Source: JACZST01 sp964195155
Lineage (GTDB): Bacteria > Actinomycetota > Acidimicrobiia > Spongiisociales > UBA5794
Assembly (NCBI GenBank): GCA_964195155.1
Contig: CAXMOP010000115.1
Coordinates: forward strand, 55,580 to 119,579
DNA: 64,000 nucleotides
Direction: 5' to 3'
Shown one piece after another: positions 1-7,491 of the stretch. The notes under the pieces are model-generated. The model saw only the letters and a program-made list of their open reading frames with translations, was not told the DNA's origin and searched no databases. Position numbers and translations under genes: made by a program. Position 1 is the first letter of the stretch. Every line of letters begins with the position of its first letter.

Positions 1-188
1 CCGGCCAGTTCAAGCTGATGATGGGGATCGACGAGGGTGACGACCCGCTCGACCATGAGCGCCCCGGAGCCGTGCTCGGCGATCTCGAGGCATTGCAGGG
101 GGTCCGAAAGTTTCCGGTGCGCATCAAGTGTGCGGATCTGCCCTGGACGACGCTGGCCGACGCCCTTGATCATGCAGAGGATGAGTAG
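1..188 (+). CDS. sufU: SufU-type Fe-S cluster assembly protein, C-terminal part
   Basis: Only the last 61 codons are in the window; the gene begins upstream of base 1. The visible part ends in a segment of the form LGDLEALQGVRKFPVRIKCA followed by LPWTTLADAL, which is characteristic of the C-terminal end of SufU/NifU-like proteins, including the last zinc-ligand cysteine. SufU transfers sulfur from the cysteine desulfurase SufS to the SufBCD scaffold. In actinobacteria it normally lies directly after sufS, so sufS is probably just outside the window. The other suf genes lie at 6407-8774 and 13686-15089 on the opposite strand, so the SUF genes are scattered here. Confidence 0.8.
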   Translation, partial: GQFKLMMGIDEGDDPLDHERPGAVLGDLEALQGVRKFPVRIKCADLPWTTLADALDHAEDE

Positions 189-197
189 CCTGAAACC

Positions 198-779
198 GTG
201 GAGTACTCACCAACCACCGCTCTCATCGTGGTGGATGTGCAGAACGACTTCGCCGACCCGGAGGGATCGCTGTACGTAACGGGTGGTGAAGAAACGCTCC
301 CATTCATCAATGCCAACATCGGGGCAGCCCGCGATGCTGGCTCGGTCATCGTCCGCACCCAGGATTGGCACCCCGAGCACACCCCACACTTCGCCGAAGA
401 TGGCGGTATCTGGCCCCACCATTGTGTCGCTGGAACCTGGGGGGCTGAATTCCATCCAGAGCTCGCGGGCGAAGGACCGGTTGTTCAGAAAGGCACGAGC
501 GGCGAAGACGGCTACTCCGGTTTCACCGTCCGCGATCCCGAGACCGGCGAGGAGAGCCCGACCGGGCTCGAGCAACTCCTTCGTGACCGGGACGTGACCA
601 GGGTCGCCGTACTCGGCCTCGCCACCGATTACTGCGTATTGGACACCGCGGTCGACTCCGCAAGGCTCGGCTTCGAGACCACGCTGCTGGCCGACGGCAC
701 CAAGCCGGTCAACGTCGAGCCCGGCGACGGAGCCAGAGCCATTGCCGAGATGGTGGCCTGCGGCGTGAACGTCGAGTAG
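198..779 (+). CDS. pncA: Nicotinamidase (isochorismatase family)
   Basis: This 193-residue protein should hydrolyse nicotinamide to nicotinate and ammonia in the cytoplasm, the first step of NAD salvage. The catalytic triad of the family is visible: Asp13 in the VDVQNDF motif, Lys98, and Cys146 in GLATDYCV. Asp56, His58 and His64 match the metal-binding segment. The length agrees with bacterial PncA (about 185-215 residues). The start is a GTG nine bases after the sufU stop. The nicotinate phosphoribosyltransferase at 2269-3825 would use the product, and the sirtuin at 5262-6038 would generate the substrate. Other isochorismatase-fold hydrolases are possible, but the intact triad and metal site favour nicotinamidase. 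Confidence 0.88.
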   Translation: MEYSPTTALIVVDVQNDFADPEGSLYVTGGEETLPFINANIGAARDAGSVIVRTQDWHPEHTPHFAEDGGIWPHHCVAGTWGAEFHPELAGEGPVVQKGTSGEDGYSGFTVRDPETGEESPTGLEQLLRDRDVTRVAVLGLATDYCVLDTAVDSARLGFETTLLADGTKPVNVEPGDGARAIAEMVACGVNVE

Positions 780-782
780 CGG

Positions 783-1448
783 TTACCCGGTCTCCCAATC
801 GCCGGCGCCGAGCGGCGGCTCGTCCGTTGCTCTGATGAGGACGGAACCTTCGGCATCGACGAAGTCGCCGTCGACCCAGATCCCGGCCCCGACCGCGACG
901 CCGGAACGGGCATGGCCGCTGCTCCCCCACTCGACGTAGCTGACGATCGAGCTCGTGCTGCCGAAGTTGGAGTCGCGGTACAGGCCAATTTCCCCGCCGG
1001 ACGCGCTGAGCGATCCAAAGCGGCCGCCGGCGTCGATCACGGGACCGTCAACGTCGAGGCCGACCACGGTGGTAGTGGTCACGTACACGGTCTCGCCGGG
1101 CGCCAGCTCCTGGGAGGGCATCCCGAAGTATGAGGGGCGCTGGCAGAGCTGCCACCGCTCGAGGTTGCCGGTTTCGCTGCCAATGTTGGTGATCGCGACG
1201 TAGCCCTGGTCGCCGAACACGACCTCGGTCACGGCGAAGACGGCGCCCTCGCCGGCGGCAGCAGTTGTCGTGGTTTCCGCCGTAGCGGTCGTCGTGGTTT
1301 CGTCGGCGGCTGTGGTCGTCGTCTCCTCTGCCGCAGTCGTGGTCGTCGCCGCGGCGGCGGCAGCGGCCGTGGTCGTGGTGTCATCGCCGCTAGCTCCGCA
1401 TGCTGCGGCAACAAGAGCAAGGACGATGAGCAACATCAGCTTCTTCAT
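783..1448 (-). CDS. Secreted lipoprotein with threonine-rich linker and lamin-tail-like domain
   Basis: The 221-residue product starts with a lipoprotein signal (MKKLMLLIVLALVAAAC), and an AGGAG lies nine bases before the ATG. A low-complexity Thr/Ala/Glu linker follows (about residues 25-75), and then a beta-rich domain. That domain resembles lamin-tail domains in having a 'FGDQGYVAITNIGS' strand and a 'YVEWGSSGHARS' segment. It is clearly paralogous to the lipoprotein at 37985-38620; shared blocks are FG-QG-V-I-N-GS--GN, GE-GLY---NFG and YVEWG--GH-RS-VA--AGIW. No enzymatic motif is visible, so surface attachment or binding is only an inference. It converges on pncA with a three-base gap. 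Two direct repeats of an OmpR-type spacing lie upstream at 1521-1541. Confidence 0.72.
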   Translation of the reverse strand: MKKLMLLIVLALVAAACGASGDDTTTTAAAAAAATTTTAAEETTTTAADETTTTATAETTTTAAAGEGAVFAVTEVVFGDQGYVAITNIGSETGNLERWQLCQRPSYFGMPSQELAPGETVYVTTTTVVGLDVDGPVIDAGGRFGSLSASGGEIGLYRDSNFGSTSSIVSYVEWGSSGHARSGVAVGAGIWVDGDFVDAEGSVLIRATDEPPLGAGDWETG

Positions 1449-1520
1449 CGGGGAACACTCCTGGGATCGGGTAGCCGATTGTATTTCACCCGAGAGCTGT
1501 CGCTGACGGCACGGCACCGC

Positions 1521-1541
1521 TTAATGAAGCTTTAATCAAGC
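1521..1541 (-). promoter_or_regulatory. 11-bp-period direct repeat upstream of the lipoprotein gene, possible response-regulator site
   Basis: Two copies of TTAAT(G/C)AAGC occur at 1521-1530 and 1532-1541, exactly 11 bp apart, which is the spacing typical of OmpR/PhoB-family binding sites. A TACAAT hexamer that could be the -10 box of the minus-strand lipoprotein gene lies at 1478-1483, so the repeats would sit where an activator binds. A related CTTAA direct repeat lies upstream of the response regulator at 40632. Regulation by that protein is inference. Confidence 0.4.
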
Positions 1542-1544
1542 GCG

Positions 1545-1570
1545 GACTCGCGACTCGCGACTCGCGACTC
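1545..1570. repeat. Heptamer array, unit GACTCGC
   Basis: Three full units and one partial unit of the 7-bp sequence GACTCGC stand head to tail just upstream of the HAD gene. This is the shortest member of the family seen at 12825, 13660, 30601 and 41265. Confidence 0.85.
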
Positions 1571-1584
1571 AGTACGCTCGCAAC

Positions 1585-2280
1585 ATGCGCGGCATCGTGT
1601 TCGATTTGTTCCACACACTGGTTGACCCCGAGGATTTTCGGCCGCGGGAGTCGTGGCGACTGCGTCACGTTGCCGAGACCATCGATGCCAACGGACGGGA
1701 CCTGGTCATGTTCTGGAAGGACACCTACTTCGAGCGAACCACCAGCCCGGTGTCCGGTACCGCGCTGGTCCTGCGCTACGCCGCCGACAACGGGATCGAC
1801 CTCTCCGAGTCACAGGTCGCTGACATCACCGACCACCTCGGCGACTACCAGGACATCGCTCTCGACCGGCCTCGCCCCGATGTGCTCGAGGCAGTGGCAT
1901 CGATGGCCGGCGCTCATGAGCTTGCGCTGCTATCCAACTGCTACCTCGAAGAGGTTGCGGCCTGGCCGCGATCACCACTGGCGCCACACTTTGTCGGCGC
2001 CGCGTTCTCCTATGCGATTGGGTTCAGGAAGCCCGACCACAGCGCATACCTGGCGGCCACTAGATTGCTGGGCGTGGAGCCCGGGGAATGTGCCTTCGTC
2101 GGTAACGGCGGCAGCAACGAGCTCAGCGGCGCAAAAAGCGCCGGATTCGGGCTCGTCGTCCACCAGAACCAGTTCAACCAAAGCGACGGTCTCGTCACGG
2201 CGGAAGAACAACAACGCCGGGCGGCAGAAGCCGACGCACAGATCACGGCCCTTGGGGAGCTCGAACCACTACTCGGCTGA
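1585..2280 (+). CDS. HAD-superfamily hydrolase
   Basis: The 231-residue protein has the Rossmann-like HAD fold. Motif I is FDLFHT near the N-terminus with nucleophile Asp7, the Ser-Asn of motif II is in LLSNC, the lysine of motif III is in FRKPD, and motif IV is GNGGSNE. Position +2 after the nucleophile is Phe rather than the Asp used as general acid by HAD phosphatases. The protein may therefore be a dehalogenase-like or atypical member, and the substrate cannot be told. The coding end overlaps the convergent pncB by 12 bases. A heptamer repeat lies just before the start. Confidence 0.75.
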   Translation: MRGIVFDLFHTLVDPEDFRPRESWRLRHVAETIDANGRDLVMFWKDTYFERTTSPVSGTALVLRYAADNGIDLSESQVADITDHLGDYQDIALDRPRPDVLEAVASMAGAHELALLSNCYLEEVAAWPRSPLAPHFVGAAFSYAIGFRKPDHSAYLAATRLLGVEPGECAFVGNGGSNELSGAKSAGFGLVVHQNQFNQSDGLVTAEEQQRRAAEADAQITALGELEPLLG

Positions 2281-3825
2281 GAGCGATCCCGCCCGCGCCT
2301 CCACCACCAGTTCGCGCTGCAGGTCCTTGACCGTCGAGGTCAGCGACACGTGGTACACGTGGGGGTTCACCAGCCGCTTCACCCCGGGATCGAGCCGGTC
2401 CAGATCGGCCATTCGCCACGCCCGCATCGCATCGAGGGACGGGGAGCCGTCGAGTCGTACACCCTTGTCGTAGACCGGGACCAGCAGCTCCTCGACCGAG
2501 GCGACGTCCTCGAGCCGGCGCACGATGCCCTCCCGGTGCGGGTGGTACAGGTCGATCTCGCCGATTCTCGACAGGTCCTCGTCCCCGGCCGACACCACAT
2601 CGGCGCTCGCCATCCCCCGCGAGTCGTACACCCGCCACACCCGCTTCTCTCCGGGAATCGGCATCTTCTCCGGGGTGTCGGAGATCTTGATCGCCGGGGT
2701 CCACATTCCATCCTCGTCGATGGCGACCAGCTTGAAGACGCCCCCGAGGGCGGAGTACCCGTGTGAGGTGATCAGCCGGGTCCCGACCCCGTAGACCAGC
2801 CTGGCAAGCACCGAGTCGGCATCGACGCCGTAGCGGGGGGACTCTTCGGCAATCTGCGCTCGGATCTGCCACATCGCAAGCTCGTCGAGCTCGGAGGACA
2901 AGACAATGCCGGCCTCGGGGAAGCCCGCTTCGTCGAGCATCGCCGCTGCCCGTACTGCGAGGTGGGCGAGGTCGCCGGAGTCGAGACGGATCCCCATCGG
3001 CTCGTGCCCGGCCGCTCGCAGCTCGTGAAAGACCGTGATCGCATTGGGGATGCCGCTGCGAAGCGTGTCGATCGTGTCGACGAGCAGGACGGTCTCATCC
3101 GGATACACCTCGGCATAGGCCCGGAAGGCCCCCAACTCGCCTTCGCCGAGCGCCATGAACAGTTGCACGAGCGAGTGGGCATGGGTTCCCGCGGGCTGCG
3201 TTTCGAGGTAGTGCGCCATGCCGACGTTGCTCGTCGTGTCGGCACCCCCGATCAGCGCGGCGCGGCCGCCGGCGTTGGCGCCGATGTCCGGTCCGCGCCT
3301 GAGACCAAATTCCAGCACGGGGCTTCCCTGTGCCGATTCGGTGACGCGGGAGGCCTTGGTCGCCACCAGGGTCTGATAGTTGAGGTGGTTGAGCAGGGAG
3401 GTTTCCAGGATCTGCGCAACTCCGAGGGGGCCGTCGACGACGGCGATGGGGGCGTGGGCGTGCACGACGCGACCTTCGGGGACGGCTCGGATCGACACCG
3501 ACGTGAAGTCCGCGGTCTCCTTCAGCCAGGCCAGGAAGCCCTCGTCGAACCTGGGCTTGCCGGTGATGTCCACCTGGCCGCGAAGCAGTGCCAGATCCTC
3601 GTCACTGATCCGCGTCCTCTCAATCCGGTCGAGGAGCCATCCGAGGCCGGCGGTCACCGCATAGCCGGCCTGATGGCGTCCGTAGTCCGGGTAGCTGCGG
3701 AAGAAATAGTCGAACAGCGCCCGCCGCTCGTGCAGGCCTTGCTTCCAGTACACCTGGGCCATCGTCAGCTGGTACTGGTCGGTGAACAAGAACCCCTCGG
3801 TCAGGTCGCGGCGATCCGAAGCCAT
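2269..3825 (-). CDS. pncB: Nicotinate phosphoribosyltransferase
   Basis: The 518-residue enzyme joins nicotinate to phosphoribosyl pyrophosphate with ATP hydrolysis to form nicotinate mononucleotide. The N-terminus 'LFTDQYQLTMAQVYW' with 'ALFDYFFR', the segment 'EFGLRRGPDIGANAGGRAA', and 'GIRLDSGDL' are hallmark NAPRTase blocks. The length matches the longer bacterial form with the C-terminal extension. It lies ten bases downstream of fumC on the same strand and may be cotranscribed with it. Together with pncA (198-779) it completes conversion of nicotinamide to NaMN. Confidence 0.93.
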   Translation of the reverse strand: MASDRRDLTEGFLFTDQYQLTMAQVYWKQGLHERRALFDYFFRSYPDYGRHQAGYAVTAGLGWLLDRIERTRISDEDLALLRGQVDITGKPRFDEGFLAWLKETADFTSVSIRAVPEGRVVHAHAPIAVVDGPLGVAQILETSLLNHLNYQTLVATKASRVTESAQGSPVLEFGLRRGPDIGANAGGRAALIGGADTTSNVGMAHYLETQPAGTHAHSLVQLFMALGEGELGAFRAYAEVYPDETVLLVDTIDTLRSGIPNAITVFHELRAAGHEPMGIRLDSGDLAHLAVRAAAMLDEAGFPEAGIVLSSELDELAMWQIRAQIAEESPRYGVDADSVLARLVYGVGTRLITSHGYSALGGVFKLVAIDEDGMWTPAIKISDTPEKMPIPGEKRVWRVYDSRGMASADVVSAGDEDLSRIGEIDLYHPHREGIVRRLEDVASVEELLVPVYDKGVRLDGSPSLDAMRAWRMADLDRLDPGVKRLVNPHVYHVSLTSTVKDLQRELVVEARAGSLSAE

Positions 3826-3834
3826 TGGTTCACG

Positions 3835-5223
3835 TTACCCGGGCGTCCCACCCTCCGTCATCGGGCGCACGTCGAGGGCGGCATCGAGTTCGCTCTCGGG
3901 AAGGACTTCGAGCTCGAGGGCAACTTCCCGTACGCCACGTCCCTCGTTGAAAGCTTTCTTGACGACCTCGGCCGCCTTGTCGTACCCGATGTGGGGGACG
4001 AGCGCGGTCCCGACGATGGCGTTCTGATCGAGGAGCCATGCCGCTCGATCCTCGTTGGCCGTGATCTCGCCAATGCACTTTTCGTTCAGGACGCCGGCGC
4101 CCGCCGCCAACAGCTCGATGGATTCCAGAAGCGCATGGGCCATGACCGGCATCATCACGTTCAGCTCGAAATTGCCGTTGGCGCCACCCCAGGTGATCGT
4201 CGTGTCGTTCCCGATCACCCGGGTGGCCACCATCATCACCGCTTCGGGGATCACCGGGTTCACCTTGCCGGGCATGATCGAGGAACCCGGTTGCAGAGCC
4301 GGCAGCGTGATCTCCCCGATGGCATTCCTGGGCCCGGATGCGAGCCAGCGCAGATCGTTCGAGATCTTGAACAATGACGTCGCCACCGTCTTCATCGCGC
4401 CGGACGCATTGACGTAGGCGTCCTTGGACGCCTGGGCCTCGAAATGGTTGTCCGCCTCGCGAAAGGTGTACCCGGATTGGCGATTGATGATGTCGATCGC
4501 TCCGGCAGCGAAGCCGGCGGATGCGTTGATGCCCGTGCCCACCGCGGTACCGCCAAGAGCAAGATCGAACAGCTCGGTCTCGACCCGCTCGACTCGCTCG
4601 ATACCCTTGGCCACCTGAGCGGCATACCCGGAGAATTCCTGCCCGAGCCGGATCGGAGTTGCGTCCTGGAGATGGGTACGCCCCGACTTGAGCACGTCGT
4701 CGAATTCGACGGCCTTGGCGTCGAGGCCGCTGTGCAGCTCACCGAGGGCGGGGAGCAACGCTTCCTCGATGGCCGCAACGGCTGCCACATGCATCGCGGT
4801 AGGGATGACGTCGTTCGACGACTGGCTTGCGTTCACCTCATCGTTTGGGTGCACCAGCTTCGAGCCGCGGTCGCCGCCGAGGATCTCCGACGCCCGGTTG
4901 GCCAGGACCTCGTTGGCGTTCATGTTCGTCGAGGTGCCCGATCCGGTCTGGAAGACATCGACCACGAACTGATCGTCGAACTTGCCGGCCATCATCTCTC
5001 CGGCTGCGGTCACGATGGCGTCTGCCTTGTCAGCTTCGATGACGCCGAGGGAGCGGTTCATCTCCGCTGCTGCGCTCTTGATCAAGCCAAGCGCCCAGAT
5101 GAGGCGACGGCCGAAACGCAGGTCCGAGATCGGGAAGTTCTCGACGGCCCGCTGGGTGCTAGCGCCGTAGTAGGCGTCGTCCGGGACCGCGATCTCGCCC
5201 ATGGAATCACGTTCGATCCGCAT
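3835..5223 (-). CDS. fumC: Class II fumarate hydratase
   Basis: This enzyme interconverts fumarate and L-malate in the TCA cycle and needs no Fe-S cluster. The 462-residue product has the superfamily signature GSSIMPGKVNP near residue 315, the TGSGTSTNMNANEV block, HPNDEVNASQSSND, and the SGRTHLQDA motif. The chosen ATG gives the usual N-terminus MRIERDSMGE. A GTG seven codons upstream (base 5244) is also possible and has a better-spaced GAGG. The gene lies between the sirtuin gene and pncB on the same strand. Confidence 0.93.
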   Translation of the reverse strand: MRIERDSMGEIAVPDDAYYGASTQRAVENFPISDLRFGRRLIWALGLIKSAAAEMNRSLGVIEADKADAIVTAAGEMMAGKFDDQFVVDVFQTGSGTSTNMNANEVLANRASEILGGDRGSKLVHPNDEVNASQSSNDVIPTAMHVAAVAAIEEALLPALGELHSGLDAKAVEFDDVLKSGRTHLQDATPIRLGQEFSGYAAQVAKGIERVERVETELFDLALGGTAVGTGINASAGFAAGAIDIINRQSGYTFREADNHFEAQASKDAYVNASGAMKTVATSLFKISNDLRWLASGPRNAIGEITLPALQPGSSIMPGKVNPVIPEAVMMVATRVIGNDTTITWGGANGNFELNVMMPVMAHALLESIELLAAGAGVLNEKCIGEITANEDRAAWLLDQNAIVGTALVPHIGYDKAAEVVKKAFNEGRGVREVALELEVLPESELDAALDVRPMTEGGTPG

Positions 5224-5261
5224 CGCTCCCCAGGATACAGGCACGACCGGCCTCGTCGGCG

Positions 5262-6038
5262 TCAGCCGAGGGCAGCGTTGACGGCCTGCGGGAACACCTC
5301 GCCAACGTCACCCTCGATCCGCAGCGTGACCTGTGCCAACCCATCATGTTCGGTCTCGCCGCGGTTCACGATCGCATAGGGGGCACCGCCGGCGGCGCCG
5401 GCGAGGGGGATGTCTGCCGCCGGCGTCACCGACAGCGTCGACCCGAGCGAAACAACCAGGTCGGACCGCGGTGCGGCGTCGAACGCCTTCGCCACTTCGG
5501 CTTCCCTGAGCTGCTGGCCGAAGGAGATCGTCGCCGACTTCAGGATCCCGCCACAATGGCACACGGGCGGCACCCCGGTTTCGGTGAACGACTCCCGGTG
5601 AGACACCGGGTCGGTGCGCTCGCCGCAGGCCTGGCACTCGGTCTCCCGCGCGGTGCCGTGGATCTCGACGAGATGGTCCGGGTCGGTGCCGGCATCCCGA
5701 TGCAACCCGTCAACGTTCTGGGTGACGACGAGCTCGACCTTGCCGGCCCGCTCCAGGTCGACCACCGCGCGGTGAACCGCGTTTGGCTTCGCCGCATCGA
5801 GGATCTCTGCGCCTGCGACCGAGCGCTCCCAGTACTCGACCCTGGCGTCCGGGTCGGCCATGAATCTCTGATAGAAGATGGGCGCGCTGCTCTTCCACAC
5901 GCCATGCGGTCCCCGGAAGTCCGGGATGCCGCTCGCAGTGGAGATCCCGGCGCCGGTAAACACCAGCGCACGGGTGGAGGCTCGGATGAGCGCCGCCAGC
6001 GGCTCGACTCCTGCCACTGCGTCGACACGGTTGGCCAT
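5262..6038 (-). CDS. cobB: Sir2-family NAD-dependent protein deacylase
   Basis: The 258-residue protein contains GAGIS (residues 29-33), the TQNVDGLH motif, a catalytic His in IHG, and the zinc ribbon CQAC ... CHCG, so a full sirtuin catalytic core is present. It removes acyl groups from lysines using NAD and releases nicotinamide. The neighbouring pncA and pncB could recycle that nicotinamide. It precedes fumC by 38 bases on the same strand. Whether it acts on acetyl, succinyl or other acyl groups cannot be decided; the Tyr/Arg pair of desuccinylases was not identified. Confidence 0.9.
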   Translation of the reverse strand: MANRVDAVAGVEPLAALIRASTRALVFTGAGISTASGIPDFRGPHGVWKSSAPIFYQRFMADPDARVEYWERSVAGAEILDAAKPNAVHRAVVDLERAGKVELVVTQNVDGLHRDAGTDPDHLVEIHGTARETECQACGERTDPVSHRESFTETGVPPVCHCGGILKSATISFGQQLREAEVAKAFDAAPRSDLVVSLGSTLSVTPAADIPLAGAAGGAPYAIVNRGETEHDGLAQVTLRIEGDVGEVFPQAVNAALG

Positions 6039-6406
6039 GGCCTGATTATGGACGCTGTGTCGGGCCGGGAGACCAGATTCAGTCGTTCAACCGGGTCGCG
6101 TCGTGCAACGAGTCCAGCCGGTCAACGAGTTCAGTCGTTCAACGACCCGCTGTCGTCCAGATACTCATCGAGGTTGGCGGCGCTGCAGGCAGGGAATCCG
6201 AAGACATATCCATGACGATGGTGAACACCACGATGGCTCCGTCGCGGTGGGGAGAGGCGGCGAGCGGCGGCGTGGGAAGTTGAGAGCGGACGTCGTCTGG
6301 CGTTGCGATCGATCATCGTCCAGTCACCCCGAAATAGGCTGTGCTCTCTGGGGTATCGGAAGAATGACGCCGGTCTTGAATGAGTGTTCTCGACCGTGTT
6401 CACGAA
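6039..6406. other. Intergenic region between sufC and the sirtuin gene
   Basis: This 368-base gap separates the sufC stop from the sirtuin start. Short direct repeats lie near its right-hand end as read from the sirtuin (6078-6146). A 90-codon minus-strand ORF runs through most of it, but its composition is Arg/Ser/His-rich and it shows no recognisable motif, so it is not called. No tRNA or clear terminator was seen. Confidence 0.5.
6078..6146. repeat. Imperfect direct repeats with TTCAGTCGTTCAAC
   Basis: The 14-mer TTCAGTCGTTCAAC occurs at 6078-6091 and again at 6130-6143. Between the copies are the related CAACGAGTCCAG and CAACGAGTTCAG. The AGTC core and the position outside genes link it loosely to the heptamer arrays elsewhere in the window. 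Confidence 0.6.
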
Positions 6407-7183
6407 CTAGTCAGCGGTCCCATACCCTTCGGCTTCGAGGCGCTCGGCAACCTCACGCCCGCCTGATTCGACGATGCGGCCACCGACAAGCACGTGGACA
6501 CGGTCGACCTGCATGTAGCGCAGGATCCGGCTGTAGTGGGTGATCACCAGCACCCCCCGGTCGGGGCTGCGCAGCGACTCGACCATCTCTGCGACCTCGC
6601 GTACCGCGTCGACGTCGAGACCGGAGTCGATTTCGTCGAGGATGGCCACCGTAGGAGCAGCGAGGGCCAGCTGATACATCTCGGACCGTTTCCGCTCACC
6701 CCCGGAAAGGCCAACGTTCACATAGCGGTCCATGAACGGCCCCAAGCGGAGCCGCTCCGCGGCGGCCGATGCCCGCTCGCCGGCCTCCGGATCGCCCGCG
6801 GTGTCCTCCATCGAGGCACTGAGCTCCTCGAGAGAGATCCCGGGAAGCGCGACCGGGTACTGGAAGGCTTGAAACAACCCGGCGAGGGCACGCTCGTCAA
6901 CGGACAGGCCGATCAGCTCGACACCACCGACCTTGGCCGACCCCGCTGCCTCGTAGTCGCTGTGACCGCTCAGCACATGCGCCAGGGTCGACTTTCCAGA
7001 CCCGTTTGGTCCCATGAGCACATGTACCTCGCCAAAGGGAACGATGAGGTCGACACCGTTGAGGATCTGGAGCTGCCCGAGGTCGGCGGTCAGACCGCTG
7101 ATCTCGAGCGCCTCGGTCCCGGCCGCCCCGGTCATGACGGCCTCGGTCATGGCGGCCTCGGTCATGGCGGCATCGTCGGTCAT
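6407..7183 (-). CDS. sufC: Fe-S cluster assembly ATPase SufC
   Basis: SufC is the ABC-type ATPase that powers the SufBCD scaffold. The protein has Walker A GPNGSGKST, a SufC-type signature LSGGERKR, Walker B VAILDEIDSGLD, and the His-loop VITHY. The start at 7183 overlaps the Rieske ferredoxin stop in an ATGA, implying translational coupling. The N-terminus is odd: in-frame ATGs at 7183, 7165, 7150 and 7135 lie in a short tandem repeat reading MTEAA, so the true start may be any of them. The conserved part begins at about residue 24 (ALEISGL). It is the last gene of the sufD-ferredoxin-sufC operon. Confidence 0.92.
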   Translation of the reverse strand: MTDDAAMTEAAMTEAVMTGAAGTEALEISGLTADLGQLQILNGVDLIVPFGEVHVLMGPNGSGKSTLAHVLSGHSDYEAAGSAKVGGVELIGLSVDERALAGLFQAFQYPVALPGISLEELSASMEDTAGDPEAGERASAAAERLRLGPFMDRYVNVGLSGGERKRSEMYQLALAAPTVAILDEIDSGLDVDAVREVAEMVESLRSPDRGVLVITHYSRILRYMQVDRVHVLVGGRIVESGGREVAERLEAEGYGTAD

Positions 7184-7491
7184 GGCGCCTCCAGCTCGAG
7201 ATAGACATCGCCGTCTCTCACTGCCACCGGGAAGACCGGCACCGGAGCCGTCGCCGGCAACGTCTGCGGCTCGCCGGTGACCAGGTCGAACGGGGATCCG
7301 TGGCGCGGGCACTCCACCTCGCCGTCGAAGATCTCGCCCTCCGACAGCGAAGCCTTCGCGTGGCTGCACTGGTTGCCCAGGGCGTGCACTTCGTCGCCGA
7401 TCCGGAACAGCGCGATCTCGGTCTCCCCGATTTCGACCAACACGCCCCGGCCATCCGGGAGCTGATCGAGTGGCGCCACCTTGACTTCCAT
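7180..7491 (-). CDS. Rieske-type [2Fe-2S] ferredoxin of the SUF operon
   Basis: The 103-residue protein has the two Rieske ligand motifs, C-S-H and C-P-R-H, separated by 16 residues. This is the pattern of small non-haem-iron oxygenase ferredoxins. It is encoded between sufD and sufC: its ATG shares one base with the sufD stop (TGATG), and its stop overlaps the sufC start (ATGA). Such a ferredoxin is common in actinobacterial suf operons and may deliver electrons for cluster assembly (family knowledge plus inference). The start at 7491 was chosen for this overlap; an upstream extension would run into sufD. Confidence 0.88.
   Translation of the reverse strand: MEVKVAPLDQLPDGRGVLVEIGETEIALFRIGDEVHALGNQCSHAKASLSEGEIFDGEVECPRHGSPFDLVTGEPQTLPATAPVPVFPVAVRDGDVYLELEAP

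Noticed and set aside
2962..4377. A 471-codon plus-strand frame across pncB and fumC
   Set aside because: It spans two well-supported minus-strand genes and their junction, which a real gene would not.
6131..6403. A 90-codon minus-strand frame between sufC and the sirtuin gene
   Set aside because: Its composition is random-like, it has no motif and no ribosome-binding site, and short repeats run through its end.
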